From Batillaria attramentaria (Eukaryota > Mollusca > Gastropoda > Batillariidae), in NCBI GenBank assembly GCA_018292915.2, contig JACVVK020000470.1, positions 317,501 through 381,500 on the forward strand: DNA of 64,000 nt, in the 5' to 3' direction. The position numbers were made by a program, and so were the translations under genes. Shown here one piece after another: positions 1 through 37,056 of this stretch. The stretch's first letter is position 1. Every line of letters starts with the position of its first letter. The notes beneath the pieces are model-generated. The model had not been told where the DNA came from. It searched no databases and saw only the letters and a program-made list of their open reading frames with translations.

Positions 1-1062
1 TTCAGTCGGGGTCCGTCCACGCGACTGAAAGCTTTTTGTTGGGAGCTTAGATCTTAAGTCACCGCGGACTCAGACAGCTATACCTATCGTCTGCTTCATT
101 TAAACTTACAACGTCACCGCAGTAACTCCTGTTCCTGGCTATACCCCCATCTTGACCCCCAGCCCCATCCCAACATCAGTCCCACATCCACCACCCCACC
201 CCACCACCCCCCTCCCCACCACCATCTTTGCCTCCTCAGTGTAGCGGGCCAGCACAGTGAAGTTTGGGTTGATAGTAATGGCATCCAGGAAAAGCCTGGT
301 TCAAACTTTGCGCGCATGTTAATGATTTCATGCTGTAATCAACCCATTTCGATCGGCGAACTTAAAACCAGGAGTTTAGCACAATCACGCCTCCGGCTTT
401 AGCTACTAAATAACCGTCACAGACAGGGACTGGTTCCATCCTCCATAAATACAAGCGCGGACGGTCCGGGCGGGGGCGGGGGCGGGGAGGGGGGGGGGAG
501 GAGATCACTCCACTCACAACTCGCCTAAAAACCAGTTTTACTCGTGAGAAACGATGTGCCGTTTTAATGCAGGCTTGAAATGTTTTTTGCTGGCAAGCGA
601 ATTAATAACGTTCGTCAGTGCCTACCTTCGCTGTCTGGGAGTTCTGACTCAAAATCAAAGAATTCAGTAAAAATTGATAGACATTTGTTTTAAACATTTA
701 AAATGATACAACGGCGGATGTTTCTGACTGAGAATGAAGCCATTACATTAGAATCAGAAGTTGTTTTGTAGTTGTTTTCAGTCTCTAGAGGTTCACAGTG
801 TTTCGTGACGGCTAAAAAGTTTTAATAAAAATACGGCTTATCAACTGACTTGAAGCCGCATCGGCGGCAGTCAGTGTCACTGACTGGGTTGCTCTTTTTA
901 AATTATGCCGCCGGCTACAACCACTGTATCACGGTGTGGCAAAGTTTAACAAACCACTGAAATGTACCCGGCGACATAGTCCATTATCATGATTTCTATC
1001 AGTGTATGCTGCGGCTGTGCCGGCGGCCGTGGCTGCAATGTGTGTCAGCCGGTGCCGGTGTG
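1..1062. other. Intergenic flank, no gene recognised
   Basis: No supported coding region. It has a G-rich run at 468-499 and a high density of CAGT, ACTG and CCGG words from about 850 on, like the 54.8-61 kb zone. Short frames here look random. Confidence 0.6.
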
Positions 1063-1146
1063 TGTAGTGTGTGTGTGTGTGTGTGTGTCGGGGGGGGGGG
1101 GGGGTGTCAGTGTGTGTGTGTGTGTCATTGTGTGTGTGTGTGTGTC

Positions 1147-1218
<72 letters not shown>

Positions 1219-1228
1219 CGCGCGTGTG
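1063..1228. repeat. TG/CG microsatellite with G run
   Basis: Imperfect TG tract with a G run at 1091-1104, CATTG interruptions, and a CG run at 1210-1224. Confidence 0.95.
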
Positions 1229-1426
1229 CCAGGGTTTCAGTCGTTATGATATCGGCAGAACAGTACACTGAATTAGTCCTATCTTAATTGCAACTGACGC
1301 AACTGAAACACTGAATTCAGAGTCAATACAATCTCAGTCATCACGTGCGGCTCAGCCGGCGGGTTTGTTTTAACTTGATGACGGCACTGATTTCAAGTTG
1401 GCACTGGCCCGGCACACTGATAATAA

Positions 1427-1435
1427 ACGCGCGCG

Positions 1436-1530
<95 letters not shown>
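1427..1530. repeat. CA microsatellite
   Basis: GC-rich start, then a long uninterrupted AC tract directly upstream of the first SINE. Confidence 0.95.
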
Positions 1531-1532
<2 letters not shown>

Positions 1533-1549
1533 CCCATGACAATACACGA

Positions 1550-1724
1550 GGGGAGCCGGGGTGGTCGAATGGTAGAGCGATGGACTTCTAATGCTCGGGT
1601 CGTGAGTTCGATCCCGGCTGGGGCCAAATATTTGTGCTAGCTTTTTCATCGTTGCCCCGTCTTTGGTGTCACCCTGTGTGGTGGAAAAGGACGTTAAACC
1701 ACCAAAACACCCACCCACCCCGGC
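1550..1724 (+). mobile_element. tRNA-headed SINE, family 1 (tRNA-Arg-like), intact with target duplication
   Basis: The head looks like a tRNA with a TCT anticodon context (GGACTTCTAATGC) and a B box (GGTCGTGAGTTCGATCCC). The body carries TGGTGGAAAAGGACGTTAAA. It is flanked by GACAATACACGA at 1538-1549 and 1725-1736. Length is 175 bp. Confidence 0.88.
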
Positions 1725-1736
1725 GACAATACACGA

Positions 1737-2469
1737 TTGCCGACCGTTCCGACACAACAGCGGTACCGCTGAGCTATCAAGAGTGCCATCTGCTCGGTGA
1801 CTTCCCCTGATTGAAATTAGCAAGAGTAGCTGCCCATGTCGCCATTTTCAACCAAAGAACCGATGTGACATTTTTGGAAGGAAAACATTTACCATAAACA
1901 TTTCTCGCTGCTCGCTGAAGGAAAATGCAGCGACCCGAAAGACGTGTAAAGGAGTCATCTGTTAGTAAGACTGTTTATTTCTTCACCTGCTTCGATCGTA
2001 TCTGGCAAACTTGTACCGATTGTTTTTACTTCGTAATCTTGGACCGAGATTTGTTGACAAACATAGGCCTATGATCGTCATTTTTGGGTGCTGGTTCAGT
2101 GTTCAACACTTGACACCATCACGCTGATCATTCTGCTTGCTAGTATTTTGCTTGCTTAAAATTGCAGGTTTTGTTACATCGAAATTCGTTCAGCTGCTTT
2201 TAGTAACGAAGAGCTTGACAACCTAAGATTCTCTACAAACCTCACGTCTGCTGTGGAAATCCTTGTATGTATCTCGGAGGCTCATTTTGTGCATTTAGGA
2301 ACTGCCTGCATTACAACATAGGCTATCCAGCATTGATTACTTACTACTGTAAGGTGCATATAGCTATAATTCAATCAGGTAAAAAAATATAGTAAGACAT
2401 AGTAAGTTATATCTTATTTGCTTTAAATGGCAAACACCAGTGACAGTGTTTTATGTTTTCTGTTGTTCA
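1737..2469. other. UBE3B upstream region or 5' intron
   Basis: Starts with a tRNA-like fragment (GCGGTACCGCTGAGCTATC near 1761). The rest is unique AT-rich DNA ending in the acceptor at 2469. No promoter was recognised. Confidence 0.5.
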
Positions 2470-2541
2470 GGTTGTGTGACTGCTGACATAGCAAAAAAGA
2501 ACTTGAAGAAAGCAGCGACAGAATACAACAGGTCAGGCAAG
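2470..2541 (+). other. UBE3B: UBE3B 5' UTR or alternative N-terminal coding part of the first recognised exon
   Basis: The exon holding the predicted start begins after a TTCAG acceptor ending at 2469. An acceptor here means at least one more exon lies upstream. The frame stays open from 2470 to the ATG at 2542, so these 72 bases may be UTR or extra N-terminal codons. The upstream exon and promoter were not identified. Confidence 0.6.
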
Positions 2542-29377
<26,836 letters not shown>

Positions 29378-29575
29378 TCTTCTCTCTGCTGCGTTTCTGT
29401 GTATGCTGAGCTGTTTGTTCCTCATGTGGACATCTTGGAAGCAGGAGAGCGTTGCGTGTCGTTGCGTTGTTGTGCGTCTTAATGTGGAATCATGCAAGTA
29501 TTCTTACAATCTAGAAAAGTTTGTGATTGTGCGGAGTCCTTTCCTTGCAATAATAAAATGATGGACGCGTGGTGT
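29378..29575 (+). other. UBE3B: UBE3B 3' UTR with candidate poly(A) signal
   Basis: Non-coding sequence directly after the stop codon. An AATAAA hexamer at 29553-29558 is the first good polyadenylation signal, about 175 bases after the stop. Longer isoforms cannot be excluded. Confidence 0.5.
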
Positions 29576-30379
29576 CCACTGCGGTCTCCGCTGTTATTCT
29601 GTGTGCACAGCACACGGTTTTTCGTGAGTAAAAAGTCTTATCACTTTTTTCGCAAGAGAGAAGAGAAATGTGCGTAGGAAGGAAGTGCAACAATGAAACT
29701 GGTACACTTGTTCAGTGGCAGTATTTGTAACTCTGACTTCACGTCGCACCTCAAGATTTGCGGTTGTCCTGTTTCTCCTTTAACCCCTTACCAGATGGCA
29801 GGGTACCATAGGAGTTCTACCGAGTACCGTCACAGACTTGAACCGCTTCCCCCTGTTACTAAGTAACAAGGGCAGTAACTGCAGGTGTAAAACATACAAA
29901 ATGAACTTGGAAGGACAAATGAGTTGCTGCTGTGGAGTGCTGTTGAACTGGCTGAAATTGGAAGTGGTGGCGTGCGCTGTTGATGGTGTGTGTTTCCTGT
30001 TTGTGTTGTGAATGGACAGCATCTTACATCAGAGATGACAGCTGTGGACATGAATGTAACAATGGACAGTTGGATCTGTCCCTTTTTTTTTCTTTTTGGG
30101 GGGGGGTGGGGGGGGGGTTTGCTGTTTGTTGTACTATATCAGAAAAGTTGGACGAAAAGTAAAGTAAAAGTGTGGACTGGTGGTATACATGTGACTGACG
30201 TTTTTTGATGTTGTTGTTGCTTCATGTTAGCTCGTAAAACCTTTAAACTGCAGCAAAGTTTGACCAATTTTATGATTGGCTAAAATTGGTAGCTGCGGAG
30301 AGACCTATCTACACCCTTGTGGAATTTTTAATGCAACACCTTTCCTGATGTTTCAGTTTCCTGGCTAGTCAACAGTTGT

Positions 30380-30384
<5 letters not shown>

Positions 30385-30431
<47 letters not shown>
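30385..30431. repeat. CA microsatellite
   Basis: CA tract in the UBE3B to RNF10 intergenic region. Confidence 0.95.
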
Positions 30432-30433
<2 letters not shown>

Positions 30434-30625
30434 CAGCAGTGTTCAGCAAGGAAAGCTACTATGATTACCTTTGCCGTTTCATTTATATGTCCGTAGCTCA
30501 ATCAATTTTCATGATAGATCCACAGAACTGTGACTTTGTCAGTACAGTTATATGGAAAGTGCACACCAAAACGTGTGTGATTTGGGTGGCAAACAAACAA
30601 ACAACAAAAACGTCATATAAGCCTC

Positions 30626-31445
30626 GCATACATTGTGGGTGTAAAACCACCCCATACTTCTAAAGAAGGAAAAACACGTTGGTAACCCTCACTGTACATC
30701 ATGGGTGCAAACTCACCCATACAAGAAGGAAAAACACGTTGGTAACCCTCACTGTACATCATGGGTGCAAACTCACCCATACAAGAAGGAAAAACACGTT
30801 GGTAACCCTCACTGTACATCATGGGTGCAAAACTCACCCATACAAGAAGGAAAAACACGTTGGTAACCCTCACTGTACATCATGGGTGCAAACTCACCCA
30901 TACAAGAAGGAAAAACACGTTGGTAACCCTCACTGTACATCATGGGTGCAAACTCACCCATACAAGAAGGAAAAACACGTGGTAACCCTCACTGTACATC
31001 ATGGGTGCAAACTCACCCATACAAGAAGGAAAAACACGTTGGTAACCCTCACTGTACATCATGGGTGCAAACTCACCCATACAAGAAGGAAAAACACGTT
31101 GGTAACCCTCACTGTACATCATGGGTGCAAACTCACCCATACAAGAAGGAAAAACACGTTGGTAACCCTCACTGTACATCATGGGTGCAAACTCACCCAT
31201 ACAAGAAGGAAAAACACGTTGGTAACCCTCACTGTACATCATGGGTGCAAACTCACCCATACAAGAAGGAAAAACACGTTGGTAAACCCTCACTGTACAT
31301 CATGGGTGCAAACTCACCCATACAAGAAGGAAAAACACGTTGGTAACCCTCACTGTGCATCATGGGTGCAAACTCACCCATACAAGAAGGAAAAACACGT
31401 TGGGAACCCTCGCTGTGCATTGTGGGTGCAAACTCACCAATACTT
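30626..31445. repeat. 60-bp minisatellite, about 13 copies
   Basis: Units (59-61 bp) start AAGAAGGAAAAACACG at 30664, 30724, 30784 and so on to 31385, with degenerate half units at both ends. Each unit contains ATGGGTG-CAAACT-CACCCAT, a 7-bp stem with a 6-base loop. Long frames through it arise from the repeat and are not genes. Confidence 0.95.
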
Positions 31446-33019
31446 TTTAAGGAGGATTCTGGAGGGTATTATCAGTTGGACATACGTGCATTTATTTATT
31501 ATAAATGTAAAGAAATACACAAGAAAGGAAGCAACTAACAGAAACATCAACAGACATCTGTGTGACCAATAGAATGTCGCCACAGCTTGAAACTCTGCAT
31601 AGTACTGAAATGGCGGGCTGCTATGATGATGACATTAGTCCTGGCAAAATAAGTGAAAAAACCAATTTACCTGACAAAAATGTTGCTTGTATCGCTTTTC
31701 TATACAACTGGCCGATATTAACCATCACGCTGGTGTGCGTGTCGGCAATTTTGATTCAATTCAGTTTACTTCCTTCTTTCGCACCCATGACGTACGGCGA
31801 GACGTTTTTGCCTCCCTTAAAAGCATGTGTGTGTGTTTGCACCTATGATGTATGCAAGTGTCTACTTTAAAGTATGGGTGCATGTGCACAAAGGCGCACA
31901 AGTTTTTAGGCGACCTACAGCGAAGGTTAATAAATGTATAGAACAGTGTGCTTTCTCTGGTTAGGAAGATGACTCTTAGGATATGTTTTTCTGTTATACG
32001 CTCGTAGCTGTTGTCTTTAAGTTTAGTAGACATTCCATCAGATCCTATGAATGAACTGGATTTCTTTTTGAAGTGGAGGCTTTTATGAGGTCAATCTTAA
32101 TGGCACAGTTTGTTTTTTTTTGTTTTTTTTTGCGTTTTTTTTTAATTTTTTAAGAGACAGTTGGCGTAGCTTTTTCATGGTGGGTCGAGTAAATATACGC
32201 CTAGATATGGTACCCACCGCTTTACATAACAAATGTATATGTGTACAGAGAACGTGCATGAAAGTATGCTTCTGTCTTGGAAACGTATTGGTTCGTCTTG
32301 GCATGAACATATTTTTGAAGTCATATATTTGTTGGATAAACTTCGACTGCAGTTTTTGATTAAAGACTGTGTATGAAATATGTCTACTTGTTGTTTGTTT
32401 TTTGAATTTGCTTTATTGTTGGATGTTACTGCATAGAAATTGTATGATCGTTTTGCCAGCACCGTGACAGCTGGAGTCAGTTGCTGGGTGAAATTGTGTG
32501 TCGTTTAGGCAGTGGAATTCTTTGAAGTTGCAGGCACTTCCATAAAGCAGGTGAAGTGTTAAGTTTGTAGTATTTACAGCACAACACAAATATCCGCTGT
32601 ACTGGTTGTCAGTCCAGATGAGAGTGAGCGAGTCCGTGAAATAGAAGAGGGAGGTGGGTGTGAACGCTAGCGGTTTTCAAAGTTTGAGATTTTTTTTTTC
32701 AGACGTGTTGACATGAAGTTGTGGAACTGAGTGCATGTATGTTACGTGTACGTGAATTCTTCCCTTCCTCGACCCTAGTTGGATGTCTCTGTCAAAACGT
32801 TTACCGGTACCTGAAAATTAACATGTCAAGGTACTTTGTGAAATATATATATATATATATATGTACATGTACAACGGACACAAACATGCAGAAAGTGCAG
32901 CATTGTGGCAGCCTTTTACATTCCTTTTCACTGGCTTTACTACATTACTCACAAAATTATTTTGAATACTCATTTTTTTCACTGTTTCGTCCCCCTCTCT
33001 ACCACTCCACTTCATATTT
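31446..33019. other. Intergenic DNA, no gene recognised
   Basis: Between the two minisatellites. Contains a T-rich run near 32109-32150 and a TA run near 32845-32862. Open frames are short and lack recognisable motifs. Confidence 0.55.
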
Positions 33020-33347
33020 GTCCCTCCACTGTGAAGACCCCAATCAAAGTACATGTATTTGTCCCTCCACTGTGAAGACCCCAATCAAAGTACATGTATT
33101 TGTCCCTCCACTGTGAAGACCCCAATCAAAGTACATGTATTTGTCCCTCCACTGTGAAGACCCCAATCAAAGTACATGTATTTGTCCCTCCACTGTGAAG
33201 ACCCCAATCAAAGTACATGTATTTGTCCCTCCACTGTGAAGACCCCAATCAAAGTACATGTATTTGTCCCTCCACTGTGAAGACCCCAATCAAAGTACAT
33301 GTATTTGTCCCTCCACTGTGAAGACCCCAATCAAAGTACATGTATTT
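33020..33347. repeat. 41-bp minisatellite, eight copies
   Basis: Starts of GTCCCTCCACTGTGAAGACC recur at 33020, 33061, 33102, 33143, 33184, 33225, 33266 and 33307 with essentially no divergence. Confidence 0.95.
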
Positions 33348-34228
33348 GGAAGTTAAACTAGTATACACCGACAACTTCAGTTTTAAATAGGAGTACAAGT
33401 TGTGTAGTATTTTATATAGTGTAGGTGTTGTCCAGCCGCAGCTTTCAGGATATATAGAGGGCCACTATTTTTATTATTGCCATTGATATACATTTGCCTG
33501 TGTTCCAGTCAGGCTGGTTGAAATCTTACAACAGGCAAGAATGGTGCGTTGTGGCTTAAATGTATCAACGGCAAAAAATGATGTGTGTCCATGTACAGTC
33601 TGTTTACTTCAGTTGTTGGTTGTTGCTTGTGTACAGAGAGGAAAGGGTTTTTTTGTTGTTGTTTTTTAAATATAATGCGAGAATATTACGGTAGTTTGAA
33701 CTGCTCGGTCTTATGGATTTTAAGAGACTCATTCTAAATCTGTACAGATGTCTGTAAACCTGCTGTTTTTAACATCGCCTTTTTGTTGAAAAGAAAAGTT
33801 AGTTTGTTGAATTGTAAGTAACCAATCCATGCTCACGCCCCAACCTACCTGAATGAGTTCCCTACCTCTGTGTGTGTTGGATAAAGCTCATTTGTCATAG
33901 ATGTTTCTCTGTTGATAGAGTTGTTGACAAGTGTAGTGTTCTGTGATTTGAATGTACTTTTCACCCATGTTTAGCGCTGTCATGGTGGAAGATGCAAACC
34001 TATACTTGTCTGCTTAGCACTGGTGTATTGTGGCAGTCTGTTCGCCGAAAAAAATGTAACAAAACAAACAAAACCCTACATTTTTTTTATGGAAACTGAC
34101 TCCAGCAGATTTTATTGTGAGAGGACGTTCATATAGCCTTGTCACAGTCTGTGATTTCATTGACCCCTGGATCTCAAGTCTTTAACAGTCTTGCAAAGAC
34201 ATTATGCACGGTTTGTTTGCTAGTGCAT
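33348..34228. other. Intergenic DNA, no gene recognised
   Basis: AT-rich unique sequence between the 41-bp minisatellite and the next retroelement tail. No coding or structural signal seen. Confidence 0.55.
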
Positions 34229-34400
34229 GTAATAAATAATAATAATAAATGGTATTTCCAGGGCGCATTTCTTTAAATAAAACTCAATGCGCCTATCACT
34301 CACTCACACTCGCGCACATTACACAACGATGAACAGACGTACACTGGTGAAACTGACTAGTAATAAAAACTGGTGTTAGTAGTTTGTGGCCTCACGCCGC
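34229..34400 (-). repeat. Retroelement 3' tail fragment
   Basis: Begins with TAATAAATAATAATAATAAA and contains CAATGCGCCTATCACTCACT, like the microsatellite-ended tails of SINEs and LINEs elsewhere in the window. No head is recognisable. Confidence 0.4.
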
Positions 34401-34454
34401 TCGAGCAGCAAGGACCAGCTTGTACTCCTCAGCATTAATTTTGCTACCTAACTG

Positions 34455-34798
34455 CAGGGCTTAAAATGGTTCATGACCCAAAAGGAGGAAGAGTGTGTAG
34501 TGATGGAAGTGGCAAAACCACGTCTGGTATGCTAGGGGTGTCCCAGGGGCATCCTCCCATGGAATATTTGTAAAAAATGAGACTAAAATCTGTGCAGTAT
34601 GGTGCATTTGGGCATGATTTGAAGTGCTTCCGAGGAGGAAGAACTTTCTTGAGGAAAATTTTTAGAATTAGACTAATATTTGTGCAGTTTGGTGCATTTT
34701 GGCATGATTTTAAGTGCTTCAGTGGAGAAAACACTGTATTTGGGGGGGGGGGGGGGGGGGGGGGGGAAGGGCCAGAAGGTGGAAGATTTTAAGCCCTG
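34455..34798. mobile_element. TIR element, CAGGGCTTAAAAT ends
   Basis: Termini CAGGGCTTAAAAT and ATTTTAAGCCCTG, flanked by TAACTG at 34449-34454 and 34799-34804. The interior contains a direct repeat (GTGCAGTATGGTGCATTTGG near 34594 and a variant near 34683) and a G run at 34742-34766. Non-coding. Confidence 0.85.
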
Positions 34799-34804
34799 TA
34801 ACTG

Positions 34805-36124
34805 GTCAAGTGGATATTTGGCCATGGTTTGACTTGGAATCGAAGCTAGTTAGGAATATTCTGCTGGTTTACCCAGCAAAAACAAGTCCCATAGGTATGA
34901 GAGTTTGTTTCAAGCAGTATGCAGCTTGGTTTTTTTTTTTTTTTTTTTGTTAATTGAAGTAGTGGTTGGATTTATTGTGTAGTAAGCGGCAGCGCTGTTT
35001 CTGCACAATTTAGCAGTTAACAACTTTTCAAATTCTGGTTTGCCTCTTGCTGCATCGTAGGATCTGGTATACGCTAACAGCTGAAACATACTTTGTACTG
35101 TCGTTTAGTTAACACTCTAGTATTTGACTTGTGACAGACATCTGGCACTCAATGATGGCTGTGTAACTTGAACTGGAACATGGAATGCATTTTGTGCGAC
35201 AGAATTGTTTTGGTACGGTTATCGGTGACAGAAACTGCTATGCCAGATAACCTGTCTTGCCTGGATGCAAAACTACCAACCATTCTCCACCCCTTTATGC
35301 TTTTGACAATAAAATACCATGCACCGACTTGATAATAAATGGGTTATCATACAGATCGCCTGAAGTTTATGTCATGATTATGTCTAGTGCTTTGTGTTTC
35401 AGTGTGTGGCAAAGGAAAAGTCTTGAATGGACGTGTAAATGGGTAACAGTAGTATTCATCTAGACCAGTGTCAGCTAGGGTCGACAATCTGATGTGGATC
35501 TTGGATTCTGAAGTGTCTGGAGTTGGAGCTCAGGTTACTGTTTCTCTTTTGGGCTTCTTCGAGCCTCAGTCAGCTGACTGCAACTCCAGCTCAGCTAAGT
35601 TCTTGTTTTTCTTTTGTTTTTCCAGAAAATTTATTTCACCTGTACAGTGGAAACTGTTTTGGTGATTGCTGGAATCACCGTCTTAATATCTTCCATAGAC
35701 TGAAATTTGTCATTATAAAGCTGGCACACAGGCCTCTCCGGGTACTCTTCATTGGCACCACAGTCACACACAATCATTTGGTACTGGTCCAACTAAACTA
35801 CAGCAACACTAGGAACATCACAGGAAACACCAGCTCCAGATCGAGGTTTAAGGTTAGCTACAAAGTTTTAAAGTCAAAGTGGTTTCAAGGATGGCTTTCC
35901 CCACTCCCCTAGAATTAGTTTAAAAAAAAAAAAAAAAAAGGAAACTAGTACATTTAAAAGTGAGGAATGTGTGTGTGTGTGTGTGCATGGCAAGTTTGTT
36001 TTTTTCCTGTCACTCAGTTTCTTACTCTTAGATTAAATTGTGACGCTATGAATGAATCCTTGTGCAACAAACCAAACATATCGAGCACATACTGCACCCA
36101 CAGAGGCGAAGTATTTGGGTGTTT
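34805..36124. other. Intergenic DNA, no gene recognised
   Basis: Mostly unique AT-rich sequence with T and A runs (34929-34948, 35922-35939). Nothing supports a gene; it may include distal RNF10 3' UTR. Confidence 0.5.
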
Positions 36125-37056
36125 CAACTTTATTAACAAGCGTAGCCATGTACAATCATAAACACAAATTTACAGGGATTCTGTCAACCTCTGAACATAC
36201 TGGTAGAAAATCACAGATCATTCCAACGACCCATGGAGAACAATTCTTGTACGTACTGCAGTGACATGTTAGTCTCCTCCGAAACTTAACCACTAAAGTA
36301 ACCCCCTCCCCCCCCCCCCCCCCAAAGAAATCCTACTAAAAATAAGGAAGAAATGATGAAGGTGAAACTGTTCAAGCAACGTAACTGGACACTAAAATCA
36401 AAAACAATTCCCAGACAAACCTAGTCCTAGCTTTTTAATCACAATCTGGCCTTCATGGTCGCAAACACAAAACCAACATCTTTATACAATTAAAACACAA
36501 ACCACACCATAACCAAAGACTGCAACGCGCAGTTCTCTCTCGGAGGCACGACCATGAAATTTACTTCTCTATACTCTTCCATTCTGAAGCTTGTCCAATC
36601 ATCAAGATCTTTAATCGTCATGAACGTATTCTTTTATATTGTGCAAATATGCTGTTAAAGGATACAAACTGAAATGGCAAAATATTTATGCACATCAAAT
36701 GTACAGGCAACTTTTTTCTCCAGCAGATGTTATGTATTTGTTACTCCAAGTGGTCACATTTACCATGCCAAATCCGTATGATGATCATCTGTGCAGAAAC
36801 CGCCACTTTGTGCTGTGACACACGAGAACAATGTCATTCACTGGACACAATCAAACCACAAACTCTTACCCTTAGCTCTGTACTTGGTCCTAAACATGCA
36901 CTTTGTTGTTGTGATGCAAGCTTTCAAACGTCTGCAAAATTTACGTAACATCACGACTATGTTGGTAACACCGCCACTTCAGGCTACTGTAGCAATGGAG
37001 AAGAGGTTGTGCTGTGGATGATGGAGCATGACGTGGACAGCACTTGGTCAATGTCC
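36125..37056 (-). other. RNF10: Probable RNF10 3' UTR
   Basis: Sequence downstream of the RNF10 stop in minus-strand sense. A minus-strand AATAAA (plus-strand TTTATT) near 36129 is a candidate poly(A) signal. No other gene or clear repeat was seen here apart from a C run near 36308-36323. The exact 3' end is unknown. Confidence 0.35.

Noticed and set aside
989..1287. Frames of alternating Cys-Val or His-Thr residues over TG/CA tracts (also near 5447-5844, 9019-9618, 22131-23010 and elsewhere)
   Set aside because: They are the translation of dinucleotide repeats in several frames and both strands, with no splice or domain support.
1550..1630. Functional tRNA-Arg gene
   Set aside because: The tRNA-like head is joined to a conserved SINE body and flanked by a target duplication, so it is a retroposon, not a tRNA gene.
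30679..31572. 297-codon open frame across the 60-bp minisatellite
   Set aside because: The frame exists because the unit is a multiple of three. Units of 59 and 61 bp shift it, the opposite strand is also open, and there is no start context or domain.
30626..33347. Possible CRISPR-like arrays
   Set aside because: Both are head-to-tail identical units with no unique spacers, in a eukaryotic intergenic region.
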